NCBI GenBank assembly: GCA_963714155.1
Contig: OY970236.1
Coordinates: 1,550,001-1,614,000, forward strand
Length of the DNA stretch: 64,000 nt
Direction of reading: 5' to 3'
DNA from: VRUE01 sp963714155
GTDB lineage: Bacteria; Actinomycetota; Thermoleophilia; Solirubrobacterales; 70-9
The stretch's first letter is position 1, and each line of letters starts with the position of its first letter. Below, in pieces: positions 32,133 through 40,921 of this stretch. Under the pieces are notes generated by a model, which was not told the DNA's origin, searched no databases, and saw nothing but the letters and a program-made list of their open reading frames with translations. The translations under genes and the position numbers were made by a program.

Positions 32133-32812
32133 GCTGCCCCCCTTCTGGCCAGCACGGTGTGGGGAGTGCGGGCGAGGATTGAAAGATCGAGGCGCAGTGA
32201 GCGCCGCTCCGCGTATTCGATGTCGAGGCGGACCATTTCCTCGTAGGTGCGCTCGTTGCGGCCGCTGACCTGCCAAAGCCCGGTCAGGCCCGGCTTGACC
32301 CCGAAGCGGTCCATGTACCAGTTGGGGTACTCGGCGACCTCATATGGAATTGCCGGTCGCGGTCCAACCAGGGACATGTCGCCGGCAACGACGTTGAAGA
32401 GCTGCGGCAGCTCGTCGAGGCTCCAGCGCCTGATCCAGCGGCCGACCGGGGTGATCCGGTCGTCGACCGCAAGCTTGTAGAGGTCCTTGCGGCCGCCGTT
32501 CGTGGCCCGGCCCTTAATAAGTGCGGTTACGTAGTCGCGATGACCGCCGGGGTCGGCGTTGGTGCGCATGCTGCGGAACTTGAAGATCGTGAACTCGCGC
32601 TGGCGGTAACCGACCCGGCGCTGGCGGAAGAGGGCAGTTCCGGGACTGTCGAGGCGGATCGCGATCATCAGGGCGAGCAGCAGCGGCGAGAGCAAGACGA
32701 TGACCGTGCCCGCGAGGACGAGGTCGAGCAGGCGGCGGGCAATGGCCTGCCAGAGCGGTTCGCCGGCGGTGCGGTCGAGCGGCTGCTTGCGTGTTAGTCC
32801 GTGTGCCTCCAT
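32129..32812 (-). CDS. Polyprenyl-phosphate sugar-1-phosphate transferase (initiating glycosyltransferase)
   Basis: The 227-residue protein is a bacterial sugar transferase (PF02397) of the short type. One N-terminal membrane segment (LDLVLAGTVIVLLSPLLLALM) is followed by the conserved FKFRSMR, then DELPQLFNVVAGDMSLVGPRP, and PGLTGLWQVSGR. Such enzymes move a sugar-1-phosphate onto undecaprenyl phosphate, the first step of repeat-unit assembly at the inner face of the membrane. The ATG at 32812 (MEAHGLTRKQ) was chosen. It is divergent from wecB and coupled to the dehydrogenase gene. Confidence 0.92.
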   Translation of the reverse strand: MEAHGLTRKQPLDRTAGEPLWQAIARRLLDLVLAGTVIVLLSPLLLALMIAIRLDSPGTALFRQRRVGYRQREFTIFKFRSMRTNADPGGHRDYVTALIKGRATNGGRKDLYKLAVDDRITPVGRWIRRWSLDELPQLFNVVAGDMSLVGPRPAIPYEVAEYPNWYMDRFGVKPGLTGLWQVSGRNERTYEEMVRLDIEYAERRSLRLDLSILARTPHTVLARRGAA

Positions 32813-32953
32813 CCTCGTACAGGACAAACGGTGCCGCCCGGGAAACACTTGCGCCGGGCCAGGGAGTCGAGGCTGAAAAAAGGGCTGACCGCTCTGCAGC
32901 AGGAATTCCAATTGCCGCGAAAAGAGCGGCGGGTTCCATGCGTTGACTAGGCA

Positions 32954-34018
32954 GTGACTCCGAAGATCGTCTCAATCATCGGTTCCCGGCCCGAGATCGT
33001 GCAGGCGGCTCCGCTGTCGCTCGCCTACACGAGCTGCGTCGAGGAGATCCTGGTCCACACCGGCCAGCACTACGACCCGACGCTGTCGGACTTGCAGATC
33101 GCCGACCTCAAACTGCCGCTGCCGGAGTACAACCTCGGCGTCGGCTCCCTGCCCAACGCCGAGAGCGTTGCGGTGGCGCAGGAGCGCATCGGCCGCGTGA
33201 TCGAAAGCGAGCGCCCCGATGCGGTGCTGGTTCGCGGTGATACCAACGCGACGATCGCCGGCGCCCGGGCGGCCGTTGCCGCCGGCGTGCCGCTGCTCCA
33301 TGTAGAGGCCGGCCTGCGCAGCTACCGCGACGACATGCCCGAGGAGCACAACCGGATTGAGACCGACCGGCTCTCAGAGCTTCTCTTTGCACCTTGCGAG
33401 CACGCCCGCGAGACACTCCTCAAAGAGGGAGTGCCCGGGACTGTGCAGGTCACCGGCGACGTGCTTGCCGACGTCCTGCTCTCGACCCGCGATCGCCTTC
33501 CCGAGGGTGGCGAGCAGGGCGAGTACGTGCTCGCCACCGCCCACCGCAACTACAACACCGACTCGCCCGAGCGCCTCGGCGCCGTCCTCGCCTGCTTGGA
33601 GGCGACCGAGATGCGCGTGATCTTCCCGCTGCACCCACGTACCCGCAAGAGCCTCGAGACCTGGGGCCTGACGATCCCGGCCAACGTCGAGGTGCGCGAC
33701 GCCGTCACCTACACCGAGATGCTGGTCCTCGAGCGCGACGCCGTTGCGATCGCGACCGACTCCGGCGGCGTTCAGCGCGAGGCCTACCTCTGGGGGGTCC
33801 CCTGCATCACGATGCGCGAGGAGACCGAGTGGATCGAGACGGTCTCAACCGGCTGGAACACCCTGGTCGGCGCCGACGTCGAGCAATTCCGGGCTGCCCT
33901 GGCCAAGCCAAAGCCGGCGACTCGCCCGCCAATCTTCGGCACCGGCAACGCGGCGAAACGCATTGCCGAGTTGACCGTTGCCCACTTCGAGCACGCCCTG
34001 GAGGGTTCCCATGTCTGA
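32954..34018 (+). CDS. wecB: UDP-N-acetylglucosamine 2-epimerase (non-hydrolysing type)
   Basis: The enzyme interconverts UDP-GlcNAc and UDP-ManNAc-type sugars. The 354-residue protein has the family marks SIIGSRPEIVQAAPLS, VHTGQHYD, VRGDTNATIAGA, HVEAGLRSYRDDMPEEHNR and IATDSGGVQREAYLWGVPC. The usual TAHRREN motif reads TAHRNYN here. The GTG start at 32954 fits the family N-terminus. It opens a rightward run of overlapping genes (34011, 35069, 35905, 37263, 38515) and is the clearest pointer to an N-acetylated mannosamine-type sugar in the polymer. Confidence 0.92.
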   Translation: MTPKIVSIIGSRPEIVQAAPLSLAYTSCVEEILVHTGQHYDPTLSDLQIADLKLPLPEYNLGVGSLPNAESVAVAQERIGRVIESERPDAVLVRGDTNATIAGARAAVAAGVPLLHVEAGLRSYRDDMPEEHNRIETDRLSELLFAPCEHARETLLKEGVPGTVQVTGDVLADVLLSTRDRLPEGGEQGEYVLATAHRNYNTDSPERLGAVLACLEATEMRVIFPLHPRTRKSLETWGLTIPANVEVRDAVTYTEMLVLERDAVAIATDSGGVQREAYLWGVPCITMREETEWIETVSTGWNTLVGADVEQFRAALAKPKPATRPPIFGTGNAAKRIAELTVAHFEHALEGSHV

Positions 34019-35072
34019 GCAACTGAGAATCGGCGTCGTCGGCTGTGGGCGCATGGGGGCGTTCCACGTCCGCAACTACGCGCAGCTCGACTGCGCCGAG
34101 CTGGTCGCCGTCGCTGACCCCAGCGAAGAGTCACGCCGGCGGGCGCTTGGTGGGAATCAGCAGGTCCTCGAGTTCTCCGACTGGCGCGACCTGATCGAGT
34201 TCGGGGTCGACGAGCTGGACGCGATCTCCGTCGCTTCTCCCTCTGAGCACCACGCCGAGGTGACGCTGGAAGCGCTCGCCGCCGGTCTGCACGTGCTGGT
34301 CGAGAAGCCGATCGCGACCACCCTGCCCGACGCCCTGCGGATGCGCAGCGCCGCCTACGAGGCCGACCGCAAGCTGATGGTCGGCCACGTCGAGCGCTTC
34401 AACCCGGCGGTCGCGAAGCTGCGCGAGCTGGTCGCCGACGGCCGCCTCGGCAAGGTCTACCGGGCGCACGCGACCCGGGTCGGGCCGCTGCCGACGCGGA
34501 TCCAAGACACCGGCGTCGCGATCGACCTCGCCACCCACGACCTCGACATCATGCAGCACGTCCTCGACCGCTCGATCCATGAGATCTACGCCGACGGCGG
34601 CCGCTTCCAGCACAGCTCCCAAGAGGACCTGCTGACCTGCCTGGCCCGCTTTGGCGGCGAGGGCGAGGCGGCGACGCTGGGGCTGCTCGACGTCAACTGG
34701 CTGACCCCGGAGAAGAAGCGGGAGATCATGCTGATCGGCGAGAACGGGCTGCTGCGCGCGAGCTACATCACCCAGGACGTCTGGTTCGTCGAATCGGCGA
34801 CGGCGCCGCTGCAGTGGGACGGCCTCTCGATGCTGCGCGGCGACGGCGAGGGGGCAGCGGTGCGGTTCTCGCTGGCCAAGGCCGAGCCGCTGCAGGCCGA
34901 GCTGGAGGCCTTCTGTCGCTGCGTCCTCGACGACACGCCGGAGCCGGTCAGCGCCCACGACGGCGTCAAGGCCCTGGCCGCGGCACTCGCCGTGCGCGAG
35001 TCCGCCGCCGTCCGCCGCCCGGTCGAGCTACTCGACATTCCCGCTCCCCGACCGATGGAGGTCCTGGCGTGA
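34011..35072 (+). CDS. Gfo/Idh/MocA-family sugar dehydrogenase
   Basis: The 353-residue oxidoreductase has GVVGCGRMGAFHVRNYAQLD (Rossmann nucleotide site), HVLVEKPIATT (catalytic Lys) and DLATHDLDIMQHVLDR. The ATG at 34011 overlaps the wecB stop by eight bases, and its own stop overlaps the next GTG (GTGA). Next to a UDP-GlcNAc 2-epimerase, a C3-dehydrogenase of a UDP-HexNAc or UDP-HexNAcA (WbpB-like) is the most likely role. The aminotransferase and acetyltransferase that would complete a diacetamido sugar are not in the window. Confidence 0.9.
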   Translation: MSEQLRIGVVGCGRMGAFHVRNYAQLDCAELVAVADPSEESRRRALGGNQQVLEFSDWRDLIEFGVDELDAISVASPSEHHAEVTLEALAAGLHVLVEKPIATTLPDALRMRSAAYEADRKLMVGHVERFNPAVAKLRELVADGRLGKVYRAHATRVGPLPTRIQDTGVAIDLATHDLDIMQHVLDRSIHEIYADGGRFQHSSQEDLLTCLARFGGEGEAATLGLLDVNWLTPEKKREIMLIGENGLLRASYITQDVWFVESATAPLQWDGLSMLRGDGEGAAVRFSLAKAEPLQAELEAFCRCVLDDTPEPVSAHDGVKALAAALAVRESAAVRRPVELLDIPAPRPMEVLA

Positions 35073-35908
35073 TCCGCTTCGTGATCCCGGCCTACAACGA
35101 GGCCGAAAACATTCCCCGCCTGCTCGCCGACCTGGCTCCGGTCGCGCGCGACCTCGGCGCGCGCGTGATCATCGTCGACGACGGCTCCACCGACGGCACC
35201 GCGGACGTGATCCGCGAGCACGCCCGCGACATGCACCTGGCGATCGTCACGCATACGGTCAACCGCGGCCTCGGCACGGCGATCAACACCGGCCTGCGGG
35301 CGGCGCTGGGCGAGTCCTCCGACGACGACGCGATCGTCACCCTCGAGGCCGACAGCACCTCCGACCTCTCCGACCTGCCGCGAATGCTGGAGCTGTTCGA
35401 GCAGGGGACCGACATCGTCCTCGCCTCGGTCTACGCGCCGGGCGGCAAGATCGTCGGCGTCTCCGGCTGGCGCCTGCTGGCCAGCCGCTCGGTCTCCAAC
35501 ACCTTCCGCTACCTCGGCGGGCTGCGCGAAATGCACACCCTCTCTTCGCTTTACCGCGTCTACCGCGCCGGCACCCTGCGCCGGGCGGCGGACACCTACG
35601 GCTACCTGCTCGTGCGCGAGCCGGGCTTCGCCGCCAACGTCGAGCTGCTGCTGAAGCTCTACAACGCCGGCGCCACCGTTGCCGAGGTGCCGACGGTCAA
35701 CGACTGGACGACGCGGATGGGCGAATCGAAGATGCAGCTCAAACCGACCGTGCTCGCCTACCTGCGTTTGATGGCGGCCCACCTGGCCGGCCGCATCCAG
35801 CCGCCGCCACTCTCGCCGCTGGCGGAGGTGATTGAGCCGCCGCGGTCCCAGGCGACCGCCGCCGAGCCGCAGCCGGCGATCGATTCCCCCCTTACCCAGG
35901 TGGGATGA
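35069..35908 (+). CDS. Family 2 glycosyltransferase (dolichol-phosphate-mannose-synthase-like)
   Basis: The 279-residue GT-A enzyme begins IRFVIPAYNEAENIPRLL. It has the nucleotide-site VDDGSTDGT, the NRGLGTAINTGLRAA helix and a metal-site region TLEADSTSDLSDLPRM. These features fit polyprenyl-phosphate sugar synthases and related transferases. The C-terminal 40 residues are Pro-rich and lack the usual TM pair. GTG 35069 lies within the previous stop and the 3' end overlaps the FAD-enzyme gene (ATGA), so the three neighbours are coupled. Confidence 0.88.
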   Translation: MIRFVIPAYNEAENIPRLLADLAPVARDLGARVIIVDDGSTDGTADVIREHARDMHLAIVTHTVNRGLGTAINTGLRAALGESSDDDAIVTLEADSTSDLSDLPRMLELFEQGTDIVLASVYAPGGKIVGVSGWRLLASRSVSNTFRYLGGLREMHTLSSLYRVYRAGTLRRAADTYGYLLVREPGFAANVELLLKLYNAGATVAEVPTVNDWTTRMGESKMQLKPTVLAYLRLMAAHLAGRIQPPPLSPLAEVIEPPRSQATAAEPQPAIDSPLTQVG

Positions 35909-37260
35909 CCGCCTCCCCGCCACGGGTCGGCGTCGTCGGCGCCGGCATCCTTGGCGTCACCTTGGCGTTGCGCCTCGCTCAGCGAGGTTTCAAAGTGACG
36001 CTGCTCGAGCGCGGCCCGGAGCTCGGTGGCCTCGCCGGCACGATCGACCTCGGTGGCCACAGGGTCGACCGCTTCTACCACGTGATCACGCCGGCCGACG
36101 TGAAGATGATCGCGATGGCCAAGGAGCTGGGCCTTGGTGACCAGATCCGCTTTCGCCCGGTCGGCGCGGGCTTCTTCGCCGACGGCGAGATGCACGACTT
36201 CAACGGCGTCGCGGACCTGCTGCGGTTCTCCCCGCTCGACCCGGTCTCGCGCCTGCGCTTCGGCTGGTTCGTCGCCCAGTGTCAGCTGCGCAGCTCCTAC
36301 GCCGGCCTCGAGGACCTGCCGTTGGAGACCTGGCTGCGACGGCACTGCGGTCGACGCGGGTACGAGCGGGTCTGGAAGCCGCTGCTCGACTCCCGCTTCG
36401 ACGGCGATCCGTCGGGCTTGCCCGCCACCTACCTGTGGGCGCGGACCCGCCGCATGTCCGGGGCTCGCAACAAGGGCGAGGGCGGCGGCGAGCAGATGGG
36501 GCACGTGGTCGGCGGCCACCAGCGCCTGGTCGAGGCAATGGTCGCTCGCGCCGTGGAGCTGGGGGTGGAGGCGCGTACCGGCGTCGCCGTCAGCGGCCTC
36601 GCCCTCGATGCGGACGGCGCGGTGAAGGGGGTGGAGGTGGACGGTGAGACGCTCGAGTTCGACCTGACGATCCCCACCCTGCAGCCGCCCGCGCTCAAAT
36701 TCCTCCTGCCCGAGCGCCACCAGGGGCTGCTCGCGCCCTATCCCGGTCGCTGGCAGGGCGTGGTCTGCGTGATCCTCAAGCTGCGGCGCTCGCTGATCCC
36801 CTACTACGCGGTCAACATCGTCGATGAGACGCCGATCACGAGCGCGGTCGAGACCTCGCACGCGCTCGGCACCGACCACACCGACGGCATGCGCCTGCTC
36901 TACCTGCCGAAGTACTGCGCCCCCGACGCGCCCGAGCAATCCGAGGATGACGAGTCGGTCTACCGGCGCTTCACCGATTTCCTCACCCGGATGTCACCCG
37001 GCTTCAGCCGCGAGGAGGTCGTCGAGTGGACGGTCCAGCGCGCCAAGCTGGTCGAGCCCGTCCACCAGGTCCTCGCCGGCGGCGAGCGCGAGATCGCGCC
37101 GGTCTGGCCCGGGGTCGAGGGGCTGGCGCTTGCCTCCAACGCCCAGATCTATCCGGAGCTGCTCAACGGCGAGTCGGTGATGGGCTTTGCCGAAACCGTC
37201 GCCGCCGAGGTCTCCGAGCGCCTCGCCCTCAATCACACCCCCGCCGTCCCGGTCGCCTAG
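35905..37260 (+). CDS. FAD-dependent oxidoreductase of the UDP-galactopyranose-mutase/protoporphyrinogen-oxidase type
   Basis: The 451-residue flavoprotein starts RVGVVGAGILGVTLALRLAQ with the dinucleotide GxGxxG. This is followed by VTLLERGPELGGLAG, and a C-terminal FAD contact at GLALASNAQIYPELLNGESVMGFA. Members in polysaccharide loci act on nucleotide sugars or on polyprenyl-linked intermediates. The lack of strict UGM residues that I can place leaves the reaction open. It is coupled to the preceding glycosyltransferase, a pairing that suggests they act on the same intermediate. Confidence 0.8.
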   Translation: MTASPPRVGVVGAGILGVTLALRLAQRGFKVTLLERGPELGGLAGTIDLGGHRVDRFYHVITPADVKMIAMAKELGLGDQIRFRPVGAGFFADGEMHDFNGVADLLRFSPLDPVSRLRFGWFVAQCQLRSSYAGLEDLPLETWLRRHCGRRGYERVWKPLLDSRFDGDPSGLPATYLWARTRRMSGARNKGEGGGEQMGHVVGGHQRLVEAMVARAVELGVEARTGVAVSGLALDADGAVKGVEVDGETLEFDLTIPTLQPPALKFLLPERHQGLLAPYPGRWQGVVCVILKLRRSLIPYYAVNIVDETPITSAVETSHALGTDHTDGMRLLYLPKYCAPDAPEQSEDDESVYRRFTDFLTRMSPGFSREEVVEWTVQRAKLVEPVHQVLAGGEREIAPVWPGVEGLALASNAQIYPELLNGESVMGFAETVAAEVSERLALNHTPAVPVA

Positions 37261-37262
37261 CG

Positions 37263-38522
37263 ATGTACCAAGTCGAAGCATCCAAGGCGCTGCTGAGGCC
37301 AAAGCTCTGGGCCCGCCGCCCGGCGACCCTGCGGGTGCCCCGCAATGTGGTCATGTTGGGCATGGTCAGCATGCTCACCGACGTCTCCTCGGAGATGGTC
37401 GCGACGGTGCTGCCCCTCTATCTGGTCTTCACCCTGGGCGCCAGCCCGCTGGCGCTGGGCGCGATCGACGGCACCTACCGCGGCGCCGCCGCGCTCGTGC
37501 AGGTGGCGAGCGGTTTCGCCGCCGATCGCTGGCGCCGACCCAAGGAGGTGGCGGGTGTGGGCTACGGGCTCTCCGCGCTCGGCAAGATCGCCCTGGTGGG
37601 TGCCGGCAGCACGATCGGCGGGATCGGTGCGATCGTCGCCTTCGACCGGGTCGGCAAGGGGATCCGCACGGCGCCGCGCGACGCGCTGATCTCGCTCTCG
37701 AGCAGCAAGGCCGGCCTCGCGACCGCCTTCGGCGTGCACCGGGCGATGGACTCGGCCGGTGCCATGCTCGGTCCCTTGATCGCCTTCGGCATCCTGCTCG
37801 CCGCCCCGGCCCGCTTCGACGCCGTCTTCGTGATCAGCACGCTCTTTGCCTTCCTCGGTCTCGCGGTTTTGGTGCTGACAGTGCAGGGCAAGCCGAAACG
37901 AGCCGTGCGCGAGGGCAACGCGCCCTCGCTGCGCGCCGCCGTCGGCCTCGTGCGCGACCCGCGCCTTGCCCCGCTGCTGCTCGCCGCCGCGGTGCTCTCG
38001 CTGACCAGCGTCTCCGACGCCCTGATCTACGTCGGCCTGCAGCGCAAGATCGAGTTCGAGCCGGCCGTCTTCCCGCTGCTCTACGTGATCACCGCGGTCG
38101 CTTTCATGGGGCTGGCGATCCCCGTCGGACAGCTCGCCGATCGGGTCGGCCGGGTGCCGGTCCTGCTCGCCGGCTACGCCCTCCTCTTCGTCGTCTACGG
38201 TGCGCTGCTGGTGGGATCGCTCGGATACGGACTGCTCGTCGTCTGCCTTATCGGCCTCGGCGGCTACTTCGCCGCCAGCGAAGGCGTCTTCGCGGCGCTT
38301 GCCGGGGCGATCCTGCCGGAGGACCTGCAGGCGAGCGGACTTGGCATGCTGACCACCGTGGTCAGCATCGGCAACCTGCTCTCCTCGTTGGCCTTCGGCG
38401 CCCTCTGGCTGGTGCTCGGCCTGAGCGGCGCGGTGCTTGTCTTCGGCGGCGGACTGGTCCTCGCGATTGCCCTGGCCGTGCCGCTGCTGCTTCGCTCGCA
38501 GCGGACGCCGCTGCATGGGTAG
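37263..38522 (+). CDS. Major facilitator superfamily transporter
   Basis: The 419-residue membrane protein has about twelve TM helices. The MFS loop 2-3 motif is GFAADRWRRPKEVAG, with VGKGIRTAPRDALISLSSS after TM4 and a second-half repeat at GQLADRVGRVPVLLAGY. The substrate cannot be read; export of a sugar or precursor would fit the locus, but a drug efflux role is equally possible. The ATG at 37263 is two bases after the previous stop. The 3' end overlaps the next gene by eight bases. Confidence 0.85.
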   Translation: MYQVEASKALLRPKLWARRPATLRVPRNVVMLGMVSMLTDVSSEMVATVLPLYLVFTLGASPLALGAIDGTYRGAAALVQVASGFAADRWRRPKEVAGVGYGLSALGKIALVGAGSTIGGIGAIVAFDRVGKGIRTAPRDALISLSSSKAGLATAFGVHRAMDSAGAMLGPLIAFGILLAAPARFDAVFVISTLFAFLGLAVLVLTVQGKPKRAVREGNAPSLRAAVGLVRDPRLAPLLLAAAVLSLTSVSDALIYVGLQRKIEFEPAVFPLLYVITAVAFMGLAIPVGQLADRVGRVPVLLAGYALLFVVYGALLVGSLGYGLLVVCLIGLGGYFAASEGVFAALAGAILPEDLQASGLGMLTTVVSIGNLLSSLAFGALWLVLGLSGAVLVFGGGLVLAIALAVPLLLRSQRTPLHG

Positions 38523-39516
38523 CCGCAACGGCAAGATCCTCGCCGGCCTCGTCGCCCTCTGCCTGCTCGTCGGCGGCGGCTACCTGGTGGTGGCGGTCCT
38601 CGGCCCCAGCGAGACGACGACCGACGCCCGCCCGCAAGCGGGGCCGGTCTTCTCGCGCGGCTCGTTGATGGTGCGGGCCGTCGACCCCGAGAACCCCCAG
38701 CTCAACGGCCGGGTCTTCGTCGCCGACCGCGATGGCGTCCGCCGCCCCGCCGGCGATCAGCTCGCCTGCGAGCGGGTGTACTTCGCCGCCGGCCGCGGCA
38801 TCTGCATGGGGGTCGCCGCCTCCGGGGTCGACTACACGGCGACGATCTTCGACGCCGAGATGCGGCCGCTGCAGACGATGGCCCTGACCGGTCTGCCCTC
38901 CCGCGCGCGGGTCTCGAGCGACGGCCGCTACGGCGCGATGACGGTCTTCGTCAGCGGCGATTCCTACCTCGGCTCGAGCGCCGCCTTCTCCACCCGCACG
39001 ACGATCGTCGAGATGGCCAGCGGCGAGCAACTGGGGCAGCTGGAGCAGTTCGCCGTGAGCAAGGAAGGCAAGCCGTTCGATGCCGTCGACTTCAACTTCT
39101 GGGGCGTCACCTTCGACCCCGGCGACTCGAACCGCTTCTACGCCACGCTTGCCAGCGGCGGGCACCACTACCTGGTCGAAGGCGATCTGCGCTCGCGCAG
39201 CGTGCGGGTGCTGCGCGACGGCGTCGAGTGCCCGTCGCTCTCGCCCGACGGGACGCGGATCGCCTACAAGAGCCGCATCGGTGACTCGAACCGCTGGCGC
39301 CTGCGGGTGCTGGACGTGGCGACGCTGGCCGACCACGCTGTCGCCGAGCGCCGCTCGATCGACGACCAGGCCGAGTGGCTGGACGCGCGCACGCTGGTCT
39401 ACTCCGACGGCGTCGACGTCTTCACGGTCGCGGCCGACGGCAGTGGGGCGCCGCACCGCGTGCTGCGCGACGCCACCTCGCCGGTTGCCCTGCGGGCCCC
39501 GATCGAATCGGACTAG
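38515..39516 (+). CDS. Membrane-anchored TolB/PD40-like beta-propeller protein
   Basis: The 333-residue protein has an N-terminal signal anchor (ILAGLVALCLLVGGGYLVVAVL). Repeated strand units typical of WD40-like/TolB propellers follow, for example CPSLSPDGTRIAYKSRIGDSNRWRLR and DVFTVAADGSGAPHRVL. It would lie on the outer face of the membrane. Its coupling to the MFS gene (ATG inside the MFS stop region) suggests a common job in export or surface assembly. No catalytic site is visible. Confidence 0.75.
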   Translation: MGSRNGKILAGLVALCLLVGGGYLVVAVLGPSETTTDARPQAGPVFSRGSLMVRAVDPENPQLNGRVFVADRDGVRRPAGDQLACERVYFAAGRGICMGVAASGVDYTATIFDAEMRPLQTMALTGLPSRARVSSDGRYGAMTVFVSGDSYLGSSAAFSTRTTIVEMASGEQLGQLEQFAVSKEGKPFDAVDFNFWGVTFDPGDSNRFYATLASGGHHYLVEGDLRSRSVRVLRDGVECPSLSPDGTRIAYKSRIGDSNRWRLRVLDVATLADHAVAERRSIDDQAEWLDARTLVYSDGVDVFTVAADGSGAPHRVLRDATSPVALRAPIESD

Positions 39517-40757
39517 GCGAGGGCGTCGGTGAGCCGGCGCGCGTAGTAGGCGCCGGCCCTGCCCGAGAGGGCCGCCAGCTCCTGTCCGGAAAAGCGAGCC
39601 GGGGCGCTGCCCGCTTCGAGTTCGGCGGCGAGCGGCTCCGCCAGGACCGGCCATTCGAACTGGCTGGCCAGTTGCCTGGCACGCTGGCGAGCGTCATCGA
39701 GCCAGGCCGTGTCGCCGACCGTGACTTGTAGCGCCTCCGCTGCGGCGACCGGCTCGTTGGGTGCCACGAGCCTGGCGCAGCCCTCGCGCTCGAAGCGCTC
39801 CGCTGTCTCGTCGCCGCGGGCGAGGACGCAGGGGAGCCCGGCCCAGAGGTAGTCCATGTAGCGGGCCCGGGCGGCGAGCTTCGCCTCCGGGGTATCGCGG
39901 TGGAGGACCAGGCCAAGGTCCGCCTCCTGCAGGTACTCGTGGCGCTCGTCGTAGGGAATCCAGTCGTCGATGAAGAAGACGCTGCGGTCGAGCAGGCCGC
40001 GCTCGGCGGCCAGCCGCAGGGCCGACTCGTGGGCGCTGAGACGGTCGCCGCGCGCATCGGCCCGCCGCCCGGCGGCGAATACCAGCTTCACGTCGGGGCG
40101 GGCTCGGGCGAGCGGCTCGAATGCCTCGATCGCACCCTCGGCATCGAGCCAGGGCCAGATCGACCCCCACCAGAGCAGGACCTTGTCGTCGGCACCGATC
40201 GCCGCAAAGCGCTCTCGCAGTGGCTTGCGCCCGCTGGACCGGGGCGCGGGGGGGAGGCCAAAGGGCAGCTCCAGCACGGGCTTCGGTCCCGTGCCGATCT
40301 CCGCCAGCTCGCCTTCGAGCCGCTCGCGCTGGCGGCTTCCCGCGCAGAGGATCAGGTCGGCAAAGCGCAGTTGGATCCGTTGGGCCGCGCGCGCGGCCCG
40401 CGCCTCGCGATCGAAGCCGTCCATCGTCGCCATCTCGATCTCGACCGGGTCGTAGAGGTCGGAGATGAACCGGAGCTGGCGAGCCGTCTTCAGGGCAAAG
40501 AGAAAGGGGGGGATGCAGGGTGCGAGGACGACGTCGTGCCGCAAGGCCTCGCGCATCACCCGACGCCGGGTGAAGGGAATGACCGCCACGCCGTCGAGCT
40601 CGGTGACGTCGGCGCCCCGAACCGCGACCGTCACCCGGTGGCGAGCGGAAAGAGCCTTGGCGATTTCGACCCCGCGAATTTCCGGGCCGCTCATCGTTGC
40701 GCTGAGCTTGCCCTGAACCAAGGCCAGGACTCGCTTTCCGTGGCCGCGATCTGGCAT
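39513..40757 (-). CDS. Family 4-like glycosyltransferase (GT-B)
   Basis: The 414-residue protein has a GT-B architecture. An N-terminal domain opens VLALVQGKLSATMSGPEIRGVEIA. The C-terminal donor-binding half contains LWWGSIWPWLDAEGAIEAFEPL, IDDWIPYDERHEYLQEADLGLVLH and RYMDYLWAGLPCVLARGDE, the last around the conserved Glu/Gly nucleotide-sugar site. It reads leftward, and its stop overlaps the propeller gene stop by four bases. It is divergent from the beta-helix gene at 40922. Confidence 0.85.
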   Translation of the reverse strand: MPDRGHGKRVLALVQGKLSATMSGPEIRGVEIAKALSARHRVTVAVRGADVTELDGVAVIPFTRRRVMREALRHDVVLAPCIPPFLFALKTARQLRFISDLYDPVEIEMATMDGFDREARAARAAQRIQLRFADLILCAGSRQRERLEGELAEIGTGPKPVLELPFGLPPAPRSSGRKPLRERFAAIGADDKVLLWWGSIWPWLDAEGAIEAFEPLARARPDVKLVFAAGRRADARGDRLSAHESALRLAAERGLLDRSVFFIDDWIPYDERHEYLQEADLGLVLHRDTPEAKLAARARYMDYLWAGLPCVLARGDETAERFEREGCARLVAPNEPVAAAEALQVTVGDTAWLDDARQRARQLASQFEWPVLAEPLAAELEAGSAPARFSGQELAALSGRAGAYYARRLTDALA

Positions 40758-40921
40758 CTACCTAAAGAAACTCGCGCCACCAAGCCATTCTTTCGCCCTC
40801 TAAGGAAGAGGAATCCGTTGCATTTTCCGAAAAATGGGTACGGACGAACGTACGAGACCTTGCATGCTTCGCGAGACGTCGCAGCGGGTCGATACCTTCA
40901 CCGATGCAGAGGGAGAGCGAG